From: Omphalotus guepiniiformis
Taxonomy: Eukaryota; Basidiomycota; Agaricomycetes; Agaricales; Omphalotaceae
Reading direction: 5' to 3'
Assembly: GCA_028554645.1 (NCBI GenBank)
Contig: JAQOOI010000079.1
Span: forward strand, 1,550,001 to 1,614,000
Length of the DNA stretch: 64,000 bases
Shown here one piece after another: positions 35,898-47,324 of this stretch. The stretch's first letter is position 1. Each line of letters opens with the position of its first letter. The notes beneath the pieces are model-generated. The model saw only the letters and a list, made by a program, of their open reading frames with translations, did no database searches and was not told where the DNA came from. The position numbers and the translations under genes are program-made.

Positions 35898-37085
35898 ATG
35901 TCCACGTCTACTACCACAGAGACGAGCCAACCCCCAGAGCTTAGTATATTTAACCGTGTAGGTCGTATCCCTCTCATCGCCTCTTCCATCGAGGCAGTCA
36001 ATGGGACTCTATCAAACAACCAGTACACCCGCTCTCCTTACGCCACTGCCCTCGGTCTCTCCAACACGGCTTACAAGTATACTGAGCCCATCCAAGCTCA
36101 GCTCGCGCCTTATCTGGTTCGTGCGGATGGTTTGGCGAACAAGGCTGTGGATGTCGTGGAGTCGCGATACCCAGCCGCCTTTACCGCCACGCCGGAGGAT
36201 GTCCTCAGCTATGTTCGCGAGACCCAGCAGTCTTACTCGAATTATGTGCGAGCGCGCAGGGAAAGTGCTTCCAAGGCTATCGATGAGAAAGTGAAGAGTC
36301 CAGCTCTCTCTGTAGCTCAGGGAATCGACCATGTGCGTGCATTGCTATCATACTATCTTTTTGATGATTTCTGATGCATATATGCACGTAGAAATTTGCA
36401 CCGATCGTCGATTACTTCGAAGTTGCTGTCAATCGGCTGAACTCGAATCCTTCCTCACCTAGTGCCTCGAATGGATCATCGCAGTATCAATATCAGCGCG
36501 CAATCATTTTATCCAAGAGCTTGGCAGACCAGCTCCAAGTGTTCTCGAGTGAACAGGTCAAGCAACTACAAGCCCATTCTGCTCTAGTGTACGCCTTTGA
36601 ATCTCGGGTTATACGCTCTTCTGATGTGACTGCCTTTTTATAGTCAACGGGCTAGCGAGACTGCTGCCTCTATCACCGCGACTACTTCGGCATCCATCGC
36701 GTCTGCCCAGTCGCGTGTTCATGCTCTCTCGGACACAATGCTTACTGAACTTCAAAAGCTACAAAGCCAGGCTGCCGCCCTCTCTTCTTCCCTCCAATCT
36801 TCCGCATCCGCCACTATTCACGATTCTCAGGTACAAAAAACTTACAGCGATCTTTCTGCAATCCTATCGTCCACGGCTGGTGACTTGCGCAGTATCCTGG
36901 CCGCTAAGGACCTTACACTGCAGGAGAAAGCACTTCGAGCTGGCAACGAGGTGAGGGACCGCGTCACACCGTTGCTGGAGACATTGAAGCAGAATGTTTC
37001 CGTAATGCTTTCGCGAGGTCGTTCTTCATCAGCATCTTCTCATCCCACGACGAATGGCGTCAACGGGAACGTCCACACTTCGTAA
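35898..37085 (+). CDS. Perilipin-like lipid-droplet protein (MPL1/CAP20 type)
   Basis: Coats lipid droplets and controls triglyceride mobilisation; the fungal members are MPL1 and CAP20. Three exons give 357 residues: 35898-36332, 36392-36588 and 36644-37085. The N-terminal part matches the fungal perilipin pattern: IFNRVGRIPLIASSIEAVNG, SPYATALGLSNTAYKYTEPI, the Pro-rich turn LAPYLVRADGLANKAVDVVE, SRYPAAFTATPEDV and the second-exon start KFAPIVDYFEVAVNRLN. The rest is Ala/Ser-rich amphipathic helix suited to coating a monolayer. The tail is Ser-rich. ATG 35898 is preceded by a CACCACCACC leader that fits a fungal start context. The gene converges with separase, with 265 bp between stops. Confidence 0.87.
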
Positions 37086-37350
37086 TCTTCGGAATATTGC
37101 ACTCTTATGTTATGTTATTTTTCGCGCTAGTATTATGTTTTCCATCTACACCGTGTAGACTACATAGAACGATTAGAACGATCATCATGTCGTAGTATAC
37201 ACTTCAATGACGTCATTGATGTCGCTTTAAACCTTGACGGAGATATTGTAATATCAATAAAGCCGGGCCTTTGAGGCTGTACACCGCGAACTTCGGGATA
37301 TTCCAATTGCAGTAACATTACACTGTACCATAAGCATAAGCAAGGTCAAC

Positions 37351-40300
37351 TTATAGATAGAAGGGAATTCCATAGACGACGGGGGCTGCCCCGGTCAGAT
37401 ACTTCAGCTTGCAGGAGTCTCTCGATTCTGCGACAGCATTCACCAACGATGTCGATGCCTCGGCAAAGACCGAAGGATGCCACTGGCGAACGGATTCGGC
37501 ATTCAGATGAAGCTTATCGAAAACAGCTTGAGAGAATATGTCGATGTCTTTGTCGGTGACATCCCATAAGTTTGCGACTAAAGTTGGGCTGGCAAAATTA
37601 ATATGATCAGCTTACGAACACAACATGATTGGAAAAAACTCACCAGCCCGACAACATGTAATTCCACGGAGTTCCTACGCGATCAAAGTCACCCATCTCT
37701 CGCAATGCTCCAGAAGAACATCCCCAGAGCATAACAGCAGCACATTTAGGGAGGTTACGGATTTTGTGTGATCGTACGTATTGTTCTCCACCGCCATGGC
37801 CAAAATATCTGGAGTGATGACGATCAGCATGATCACTTTGAGTAGAGCAAGAAGAATAAATTACACGACAAGATCCTTAGTCTGTAGTGCGTGGAGCACT
37901 TCAAGTTCGCTGGGTGCACGCCCGGAAACGCCGTGCCATCCCACTTGCTCCATCTCATCCAGCCAGGTACGGAAACGGCTCTCAGTTCGATCTAAATCAC
38001 CACTGGGATTCATGATGTAGTAACCCTTTCTCGGGTCCACGCAGGCTCGATCCACAGTGCGTATCCCTGCCCCGACCTTCCGTTGCTTCAGGCGCGCAAA
38101 GCGAACTCGGTCAAGCAAGAACGATATGCCCGGAATGCGACTGACACTCCTACCCCTAAGCATAGGAATGCTCTCCCACGGAAGTCCCTGCACGTTCTTG
38201 TCAAGAACCAGAAACAGATGCTCGTCGTCGTTTTCACCCCCGCTGTACCCAAAGGCTTTCGCGTGGCCGTGACCTGTTCGGTTGCCAGTTTTCGTCTTGG
38301 ACCAGTGTTCTTCGAGTACCGTCCGGAGATCAATCACAACTTGGTCGACATCCACTTCGGCAATTGCAACTGGGACACCATGGAATTGGTAGAGGTCGAG
38401 GATGAAATACACAAGGTCTTCTAGTTCCTCGTCTCTGCATTGTGGTGATAGAGTCGAGAAGCATTCTATCAAAGCATCGTCCAAGGTGACGCGATTAGGT
38501 GTCCAGCTTTCGGAAGGAGCTTTTGAATGTCCGATAGCGCGTTCCTTGGTCTTTTTGTCTTGCAGCCGAAGGCCTGTTTTGAAGACTCTGTCAAACTGGA
38601 TACGGAGGTTGTTGATAGCTTCAGGAGACAAGCGAGGATTCTTGCTTAATATGGTCTATCAAGTCCCGTCAGCATACCCCAAGCTCAAAAAACTAAACAA
38701 CGAAAACATACTTTAAACGCTCCTAACCAGCAAAACTCAATATTTTCCAATAACTCCCGGATCCTCGTGTCAAGGGCACCCCGCTCCTTCCACCATTTAG
38801 CTCTAGCTTCGCGGTCGTTCCGAATTGAAGCGGCAACCTTAGTGGTGGCATTGCTCAACTGAATAATTTCATCCATCTCACTGAGCGCATCCTCGAAAGT
38901 AAGATGTTCGTTATCCTCATCTTCGGGTCCTTCTCGTCGGCCTTTGAGCGGTACGCAGAAAATCAAGGGATGCTGCTTGCCAAGAGTACCCCCTCGCTGA
39001 CGTGAGATGAACATAGTATTCTTGTCTTCTGTGACCGTGATATGAACCACTGTCCAATTTGATGGAAGCTCAGACATAGAAGAGGATGTCAAGGTCTCCG
39101 GATTAAGAGCTTGAGCTTCGAATCGCTGCTTTACACTCGCCCAATATTGCCTAAGAGCGCTTTCCTGGATGTCGTGAAGGTTGTCCTCGAGATCGTCATC
39201 GTCATCGTCCGAGTCGATAAACGGGGACCGTTGTAATCTACGCGCTACAGGGCGTGGTGAATCAGAAGGTGAAAGCGAAGGCCATTGCAGTTCGTCCTGT
39301 ATCGGGCTTGGACGGAACTTGTTGTCGATTGCTTCGAGTATCTCACTTCGTAGTGTGAGCGCAGACGACGCGTCTACAAAGCTACGTTTAGTCGCAATCA
39401 ACGGACCGACACTATGCTCGTACCTAGAAGACCAGCCAAGAGTGAAGGGCCCGATGGTACACATCTGCCCATCGACGCTTGAAATGCTCTAATGACCGCT
39501 ATCGTGAGTGCAGACTCTCGAATGTCGGGCGCGGAGCCATTGAAACCTAGCGACGCCAGATGAGTCCAAAATAGGTTCTCGGCATTCTCCAGGCTCTTCA
39601 TCATCTCCAACGACGCGGGAGACATTGAAGTAGAAAGGTCGGTAGAAGCTCCCATCGGAAGTGCGACAGCTTGAAACGATACAGTCAGTATGGGTATGCA
39701 GTTCAGGACAGCGAGAACCCTACTGGTTTCTCCAATGGAACTCAAAAACATATCGACGCGACTTCGCTTGTAAACGTCATCGAATGCTAGCTTTGCAGCT
39801 AACCCCTCTTTCGCTACCTAATGTGCACTGTCAGTGGCAGGACACGTTTGATTAAGTGAATCAAAAAGACCTGGATACTTGGCGTAGACGGCAACATCAT
39901 GAATCTATTTAGCAATTGCACAAAGTTCTCTCCTGTTTCATTGCGGAGTAGCCAAACTGAAAAGAGCATGAGCGCGTCATAGCTGCGGCGGCAGAATGAG
40001 GAACGTACTGCGGCGAGCAAGGACTTGTGCCAAGAGTTCGGGCAATAACACGTCTGCGAATTGTTCATTGCCCACAGATTTCCGCGGCCTGCAGGGAGTC
40101 AGATCATTCCTGTGACTTATATTCCAAACCAGCTTACCCATCGATACCATCTTGTGTGACGAAGGTCTGATCAAAAGCCTCCAATATTCTGGCTGCTGCT
40201 TCGTAATGATGCTGCGCGCCGTCAACCTTTGCACCTCTCTGTTCAAAATCTCCACGCAGCCGATACATATCGGCCATATCAGCTCCGGCACTATCATTCA

Positions 40301-43300
40301 GCAGACAGTCCATATTAAGAACCTCTGTGTACCCCTCTTCTAGCTTTCCCTGATGAAGCTGAAGTTCCCCGTTTTGTCTAGCAGCGCGACAAATGTGAGC
40401 AGGCGCATTCAAAGCTTCCGCCAAGTCACGAGCTTGTTGGGCAAAGTACTGCGCTTCCCTTGGTGAACCTCGCTTCGCGTAAACGCGGACAAGGGAAAAC
40501 AGAGTATCGAGGAGACCTTGACTAATCCTCCATTCCAGACCGTTCATTGAATGCCTGCGCGCGAATGATTTTCGGGGCTGCTCTGATTGTGTCTGTGTTG
40601 GAGTGTTGGCAGGTAAAGCATCCCGCAAACTAGACACTTCAAAAGGGTTCGACTCGTCTGGACTCGACTTTGGAGTTTTTGGGGTCTCAGGGTGTAACCG
40701 AGCCAAGGATTCGAAAGCTCTGCTCCATAACCGGAATGACTGAAGGAGATTGTTGACGAAGGCACTTCCATCGTTCTAGATGACTAGTTTAAAATCACTT
40801 CACACCAGATATGAGCACAACTTACCTGTGTGCTTAAAATAGATCCCAGCACCTGGTGGGCAATAGCCACCCTCTCAATCCGTGCAACACGCGCCTGCAA
40901 TCTTTGCATAGTCGACCCATGTTTGTCTTCGGTGAGTCCCCTCGCCAAAACACGGCCCTCGGAATACAATTTGATGCTAATCGATTTAGAGCGAGCCTTT
41001 CCGGAAGAAAAAAAATCACCATACCTTTGGGCCACGTCGGCATTCATCGCGCATGATGCAGAATATCTCAACAGCAAATAACACGCAGCGTCTTCTGAAA
41101 CTTGACCGGATCGCGCAGCCACCAGAACTTGTTCGAAAAGTCGACAGGCCCTACGAGTCTTTCCGAGTTTGAAATATTCGTAGGCAAGCTCCGAAGAGGA
41201 CACAATGTAGCCTATCATGCTTAAAAGTGAACGGTATTGGTCAGGGAGGACAAGAAAACCTACCATCAGTGGTCGATCCAGCGAACTGTTCCGAAATCCG
41301 CCTTGAAAGAGAAAGGACTTGAATCTTCGGAAGAACAAGCGCAAGCAAACCGAGAACGTGTGAGGTCAACTCTGCACAGAAACGGCGTCAGAATGTCATT
41401 TTAGCGGAGTCTACTTGACATACGCAAAACCTCTAGAAGATCTGACACATTATCAAGAGTAGGCAAGCCATTCTTGGTGACAGCACGGGCAACTGTTGGA
41501 CTTGAAGCATTCGTCGAGATGTCTTGTAGTACTATAAAAGTTGATATGTCACAAATGTGTTCAAGCGATATTCGAAGTACATACCTGGTCGAGGCTTTGG
41601 CTTTGGGGTGACAGGAATTTTGGACCGAGGTTTTGCCCTAGTGGTACGTGAGGCAGCTGAAGTTTTCTTTGTTTCCGCTTTCTTCCGGGTAGGCGACTGC
41701 TTTGGCAATGATCTTCGAGCTGGTTTCGATTCGCCCTTACTCAGCATTATGAACGAGCGAAGAATCCTGCAAGCCTCGTCTGCATGTTCGCTGATCAAAA
41801 CAGATTGTTTTGAGTCCGACCGACGATGGGCATGTAAACCTAGCCAGAGGTGGATAGAAGCTTGATATTCGTAGCAGTAAGAGGCAAGGGAAGCATCTCG
41901 ACCAAGCTATCAGAAGATATTAGATACGTTGTTTGAAGGCGCAGATTAGACACACCTCAGTAGATGAAAGTAATTTATTAGCCTCTGCGCCAAGTTCTTC
42001 CGGACTACCCAAGGTAACAACGCGATCTGGCCCGAGATGATATGCTAGAGCAAGCAACCGTAGGAAGACTCTTGAGGCCCTGATTGGCATGTCTCCGCCC
42101 CGGTAAACTTCGATGGCGTCCTTCATAAGACCTACAGTCGTATCACAGACGCCTTGCTTCCACCAGCTATTTTCCAGACTGTCAATTTGCTTCTCTAGTA
42201 AAGCGCCGACGACTGAATAGTCTTCGAGGCCAACTGAATGCAATGTTATAGCTTCGGAGGGTAGAAGGAGTTCGCAAGCTCCCAGGTAGGAAATTCGTTC
42301 GATGATGCTAGCCAATTCTTTGACAGCGGGTGAGAGCTCAAACAAGCCTTTGAACCCGGACTTGGCGGCTTGAAGACCGAAGTCGTTTGCGGTGTACGGG
42401 AAAGCTTTAACACACTTTAATAGTGAATCAAAAGCTGGCTGTCGTTTGAACCGTGTGTGAGCACCAGGAGTCTTGAACAAAAGAAATAACGCACTCTTCT
42501 GTCTCCGATCTTCATATAACAAACGCCAAGTAATTGCCATCTACGCCAAAGCTGCTCTTCCAACTGTTTCCACGCCACCCTCTTCGAATCACCCTCCTGT
42601 ATCTCCTTTGTGCCATCCTCTGCGCTCGTTCTTCCATGCAAATCTAGAGCGACTACGCCCAAACGACAGCCTTGCTTGAGAAACGGAATGGCTGAGCCAA
42701 ATCGGCCCGCCTGGTACAATGTGCCCGCAATATTATAGAAAGCTCCAGAGACACAGCGAACGTAATTATCGAGGTCAGGAATAGTAGTATGGGACTCATT
42801 GGTCACAGCATCGGAGTCTTCTATGCAGAGGATAGACAGAGCACGCTCGAGATAGTCGTAAGATGGCGTGTACGTCCTGGGATCTGCCACTAGTAAACCT
42901 GTCCGAGAAAGGACGAAAAGGACATCAAGTACTTGAGTCAGGAAGTCAGGGATTGGATCGACTCGTATAGCAGCTTCATAAATACTAATAATCACTTCGA
43001 GAAGTTCCCCGAGAGCTATCCGTAGCGCGTCCGGCGGTCTCTGTGATGCATCCAAAGCTTTCACAGCTCCACGCCTGACCCGTTCTAATGCTCTATCCAC
43101 TTTGCCGGCTACACGCTGGAGATTCTTGTCTGAGAACGAATTGGAGAGGAAAGTCAGGACTGGAGATTTCTTGATAGTTATGGTGGCTTCTTGAAGCCTT
43201 GTCAAGACTATCCCAAAGAAAGGTCAGTTATATACTATAGTACCTTGAAGTCTTGCTTCTCACCTGAGGATTCCATTGGCTGGTCGAGAATTGTAGTTAC

Positions 43301-44692
43301 TTGCGCCAAGGTACCGTACAGCGCGGTACCTCGTACGACAAGGTCCTTCTTGTCTATCACTCCTTCGATCGGAATAGATGGACTAGTGCCTTCATCGTCG
43401 TGGTTCAGAGGGAGCTTAGAGGTAGGGGAGCTGCACGAGGATGAGGAGGAATTATGCATCAAGACAGCAATCTTGTCTAGGCTTTGTATATCACCTATCT
43501 ATACAACAATCAATTAAAAGTGTCGCTTTAACAGAGAAATGAGAAGATACGGACTCGGTGGGCAAGTGCTATCCAGCACTCACAGAATGCCATGAACCCT
43601 CTCCCTGACATAAAAGTTTTTGCGTCTGTTCGTCCCTCACAGAGTACAACAAGTCCTGCGAATGACGACATCAACCTACCCGCCGACTCCTGTTCTGTGA
43701 TGCCAGGAGACTTGATGTAAGCAGCAGTAACTTTGTTGACCTGATCCCAGAAACTGTCGGGCTTCTCAAGCGTTCCGGCGCTGCAATGCGCTAAACATCG
43801 TATCGCGTATAATCGAAGCGAGAACAAATGTTCTGGATGCGTCTTCGCGGCCGACGCTAGCTTCGTCAACACACTGTAGGTTCGCGTGAGAATAGAGTCG
43901 TTGTGTTTTGAAGGGAGTGAGGAACAGAGCCCTATCCATGAAAGGAGAGTGGGCCGGTTGGTGAGAGCGTCGGAGAACTCCCTGAAGGCTTTATCTCTAC
44001 TGGCGTTGTCCATCCGAGGAGAATGTGAGAGATAGGTTTGAGAAAGAATAGATACAGCGTTGACCAAATAAGTCGAAACCAGAGTTAGTACGATGGTGTT
44101 AGTGAGCTCCAGAGAAGGCAATGGCAGGGATATCAGTCGCAGTGGGTCGGTCGAGGATTCGTTAGTTATTTCCTGGCCAAGCAAAGCGCAAATGCAGGGG
44201 TGTGATAGCTGCAGAGCAGGTAACGCTGCCTCGTACTAAAGTGTTTAAAGGAATGAGGAGCCGATTTGCGGGCTGAACGTGAAAACCACGTACCATTTCC
44301 AGTGCCACCAATTTGCCCAAAATGCTCATGCCTGCTCTCTCAATGTCTATACATCCGGGAGTAATGTTCCGGAGAATCGACAAGTGTTTCGCAGCATTCG
44401 CAGCAGCTTCATTAGCCTCCTTTAATACTGAAGACTTCTGATGTAATTTCTCCTGCGACCTTCTCCATTCTGACTGCACAATGGTAGACAAACTTTGGGA
44501 GGCAGAGTTAATCATCTTCATAGCCTGCCTCTTCTGCTCTTCCTGAGAGAGCTGTGTGTTTGCTTTTCGCTTCCCTTTAGCATCTGAGAGAGATAAAGTT
44601 GCAGCAAGTTGATCGGCCAGTTGACTGGCAGTAGTTTGAGCGGTGGTCGAGCGAGAAGCGAGCTTTCTAGTAGCGGGTCTTCTTGAGGACAT
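37351..44692 (-). CDS. ESP1: Separase (cysteine protease of sister-chromatid separation)
   Basis: Cleaves the cohesin kleisin at anaphase after securin is destroyed. About 7.3 kb on the minus strand with many exons. The ordered helical repeats (38.6-44.2 kb) match separase architecture, and the C50 peptidase domain is at the 3' end. Catalytic landmarks: YFGHGGGEQYV with the active His near 37798, then MLWGCSSGALREMGDFDRVG with the active Cys near 37710, and after one intron CPTLVANLWDVTDKDIDIFS. The C-terminus reads YLTGAAPVVYGIPFYL. The start at 44692 (MSSRRPATRKLASR) is preferred; an ATG 48 bp upstream is in frame. A basic Lys/Pro stretch near 41600-41700 and an acidic stretch near 39200 look like unstructured linkers. 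Internal exon borders were not all fixed by hand, so the protein length is uncertain. Confidence 0.9.
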
Positions 44693-44986
44693 GTCTGATG
44701 GCTGAAGGTGATTGAATGAGGAGAAGATCTTGGTGGTCAATTGTGGATCGTGGTTTACGCGTAGTTTCCGACCTCACGTGATCGACGTGTATCTTTGTCA
44801 TTCAGAACCTGATCCGTACGCGCAAACGCTGCTGCGAACACAGTCTCGCTGCTGTCATCCCTGATGCTTTGAGTGCTGTGATGTTTTAGTCTAGCACATC
44901 TAGGGACGTGCCCGAAGAGGTGGGAGGAGTCGTCGACCCCAACTTGAGCTTGAACGTCTACGGTGTCGAACCTGAAGGTGGCTGGT

Positions 44987-45161
44987 TGTAACGGTTATGG
45001 CCGTCCCGGTCGTTCTGGCCATCACGTTACTGCATAGCCACTATGTGCCGTTACGTAGTTATGAGCTTCGTTCATGTCTTCTTTAGTCTATCAACCCCAG
45101 TGTTGGGCTTTTTTGGCTCTCGGTTTCCTTGCTCTGGTTCTGAGTGCGTGTGCCCCTCACA
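44987..45161 (+). repeat. 5' LTR (175 bp)
   Basis: Starts TGTAACGG and ends CCCTCACA. It contains AGTCTATCAA at 45085-45094, complementary to the sequence just after the LTR. An ATG at 45043 lies upstream of this and would be left out of a transcript that starts at 45085. Confidence 0.95.
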
Positions 45162-45173
45162 GTTTGATAGACT
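45085..45173 (+). promoter_or_regulatory. Candidate self-priming pair (R start and primer-binding site)
   Basis: AGTCTATCAA at 45085-45094 pairs perfectly over 10 nt with TTGATAGACT at 45164-45173, which begins 2 nt after the 5' LTR. In Tf1/sushi elements the first about 11 nt of the mRNA fold onto the primer-binding site and prime reverse transcription. The same design here would place the transcript start at about 45085. I saw no obvious tRNA-complementary site. Confidence 0.6.
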
Positions 45174-45255
45174 CACAACCATCATAACCATAAAAGCCTT
45201 TCTATTTCTTGCTTCATTCTTTGCTCTCTTATCTGATTTCATTGTCTCACTTGCC

Positions 45256-46494
45256 ATGGATGATCCCACTGGTTCCCTGCCTAGAGAAGCATCTCCAGCA
45301 CCTCAGATTCTACCTGCTACCATTGACCAGACACTCCAGCATGATCTCCTTCGTACCATTGTAGAGATGGGCCATGCCATTTCTCTTCAGAATCAGAATC
45401 AGCATCAGATCATTGCCTCATTGTCTAGTCTCTCTCAGACTGTCACATCCCTTGTTGACACTGTGGACCAGCTCTCTGCTCGACGTTCTGCTCCTGTCAT
45501 CACTCCTGCCAAATTCCAGCTCCCTCCCATGTTCACTGGTCAGGCTGCTGAAGTTAAGGATTTCATCAATGACGTACAGAATGCCATTGCCCTACAGCCT
45601 AACAGCTTCTCCTCTGATGTCCAAAAATCCCTCTATATGTCCACCTTCCTTGCTGCTGGTACCCCCAAAATGTGGTATAGTAGTGTCTCTGATGAGGACA
45701 AAGCCGATTTCACTTGCTTTTGCAAAGCCTTCGAAACTCATTTCGGTGACTTTGACCCCCATGGTACTGCCAATTCTCAGCTCCGAGCCCTTCGCCAGGA
45801 ACATTGTGGTTCTACTGCCAACTACTTCTCTCGCTACAATGAACTCCGCTCTCGTGTCGATTGGACCGACTATACACTTATTGATACCTTTACTGAAGGT
45901 CTCAAACCCCGTGTCCGACGAGCGTTGAAGTATGTTCTTCCTGAGAATCGACCAACCACATTCAAGGCCTTTGGAGAGATGTGTATCAAGTATGATAATC
46001 TTGCTTGGCGAGAAGAACAGGATGATAAACGGGAACGAGGTGAACCTTTCTCGACTGAATCCTCTGAACCAGCTCCTGCTTCTTTTCTCAGTCATCCTTT
46101 GCCACCTACTTCATCATCCTCAGTGCCTTCCACCGCTCCTGCTACTTCTCAGTTCCCTGCTGCCTATCAGTATACTCCTCAATTCAGATCTCAGTTTCCA
46201 CCTACCACTTATGCTCCTCCTGCTTCATCCATTCCACCAATTCCACCACCTCCTGCTCCTGCTCCATCGGTGTCTACTGATGTTCCTATGGAAGTTGACA
46301 CCCTTCGTGCTAAAACTCGTGGACCCCTCTCCGATGTTGAACGCGCTGATCGCCTTGCTAAAGGTGTATGCCTTTACTGCGGTATTGCAGGTCATATCAA
46401 GGACAAATGCCCCAACCGTAGTCCGCAGGCTGTCAATTGCTTCAATTCCAGATCCTCCACCACTGCCTCTACATCTAACGCTAAGTCTTCTTGA
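45256..46494 (+). CDS. gag: Gag polyprotein of the LTR element
   Basis: Encodes 412 residues from the ATG at 45256, which has a strong context (GCCATGG). The open frame extends upstream into the LTR, but that part is probably not translated. Order of parts: a coiled-coil-like start (LLRTIVEMGHAISLQ, LSQTVTSLVDTVDQLSARR); a Ty3/Gypsy-type capsid core with PKMWYSSVSDEDKADFTCFC, FGDFDPHGTANSQLRALRQ, YFSRYNELRSRVDWTDYTLI and TFTEGLKPRVRRALKYVLP; a Pro/Ser/Ala-rich linker; and one CCHC zinc knuckle CLYCGIAGHIKDKC for RNA binding. The frame is uninterrupted. No protease motif (DTG/DSG) follows. Confidence 0.92.
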   Translation: MDDPTGSLPREASPAPQILPATIDQTLQHDLLRTIVEMGHAISLQNQNQHQIIASLSSLSQTVTSLVDTVDQLSARRSAPVITPAKFQLPPMFTGQAAEVKDFINDVQNAIALQPNSFSSDVQKSLYMSTFLAAGTPKMWYSSVSDEDKADFTCFCKAFETHFGDFDPHGTANSQLRALRQEHCGSTANYFSRYNELRSRVDWTDYTLIDTFTEGLKPRVRRALKYVLPENRPTTFKAFGEMCIKYDNLAWREEQDDKRERGEPFSTESSEPAPASFLSHPLPPTSSSSVPSTAPATSQFPAAYQYTPQFRSQFPPTTYAPPASSIPPIPPPPAPAPSVSTDVPMEVDTLRAKTRGPLSDVERADRLAKGVCLYCGIAGHIKDKCPNRSPQAVNCFNSRSSTTASTSNAKSS

Positions 46495-46814
46495 CTTTCA
46501 ACTTGATTAATCCTTCGGTCACAGTCCGATCTTGTCTTGTATTTCTATCGCTTCCAGGTGATTACAATGGTATTGTGCAGAGGCTCCGGTCTTACTCAAT
46601 GATCATGATTACTGCTCTGAGTCATTCAACTTTCTTAAAAGGCTTCGGTCTCTTTCGATTGTCTACTGCTCCTTGCGTGTATTGTTTTGACACCCCTCGC
46701 AGTTAACTTCTTACTGTCTTGGTATCTGGGTCATTTCTTTATACTTCCATTGCCACTGTCACTGCTTTCTTTCTAGTTTGCTTGTGCTACTCATTCCTCT
46801 GTCATTCATACCTT

Positions 46815-46830
46815 TTTTGAAGGGGGATAG
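46815..46830 (+). other. Polypurine tract of the LTR element
   Basis: TTGAAGGGGGATAG directly precedes the 3' LTR, the position of the plus-strand primer in LTR elements. Confidence 0.8.
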
Positions 46831-47005
46831 TGTAACGGTTATGGCCGTCCCGGTCGTTCTGGCCATCACGTTACTGCATAGCCACTATGTGCCGTTACGT
46901 AGTTATGAGCTTCGTTCATGTCTTCTTTAGTCTATCAACCCCAGTGTTGGGCTTTTTTGGCTCTCGGTTTCCTTGCTCTGGTTCTGAGTGCGTGTGCCCC
47001 TCACA
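46831..47005 (+). repeat. 3' LTR (175 bp)
   Basis: Same length as the 5' LTR and, on reading both through, the same sequence. It is followed directly by the CTGGT target duplication. Confidence 0.95.
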
Positions 47006-47324
47006 CTGGTGAGTTCCATTCAGGTTCCATTGCCAATGTCCCAAGATTTTTTCGCTTTGTTATGTTCAGAAAAGACGCTGCCCGGTCTCCTCTGTGTGTT
47101 CCAGCTGTTTCACTCCCTTCGACAAAGATCCCTCAAATTCGGAGGGCGGCAGCAGCACAAACGAAACGTCGTCCGTGGCTACAAACCAGCATTTCTCTAT
47201 AGGCACCAATGGAGAGACGGTGTATATTCTTCACTTCGCATCTGAAGCATTAGGGATGCCTCGAAAGGATGTCAGCGCCAACATTCAACGATAATCATCA
47301 GTGGTGCTGATTTTAATACTGAAT

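Larger units (their letters stand above)
44987..47005 (+). mobile_element. Gag-only LTR retrotransposon (TR-GAG)
   Basis: A complete non-autonomous element of 2,019 bp. It has two 175-bp LTRs beginning TG and ending CA, a 5-bp target duplication CTGGT on both sides (44982-44986 and 47006-47010), one gag gene, a purine tract AAGGGGGATAG just before the 3' LTR, and no protease, reverse transcriptase, RNase H or integrase. I found no LTR difference by eye, so the insertion is recent. Mobilisation would need enzymes from a related full-length Ty3/Gypsy-type element elsewhere in the genome. Confidence 0.93.
44850..47055 (+). pseudogene. Alcohol oxidase relic (copy 3), split by an LTR element
   Basis: Short sequence at 44850-44986 resembles two pieces of alcohol oxidase copy 2: the Pro-Ala-rich block before VDISAP, and the C-terminal GGVVD...NVYGV block. 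The intervening part is missing. The match ends AAGGTGGCTGGT, exactly where the LTR element begins. After the element, GGTGAGTTCC resumes the same intron donor. The relic shows that a third oxidase copy once lay beside separase. Confidence 0.65.

Noticed and set aside
45043..45255. Gag start at the ATG inside the 5' LTR
   Set aside because: It lies upstream of the inferred transcript start and has a weaker context than GCCATGG at 45256.
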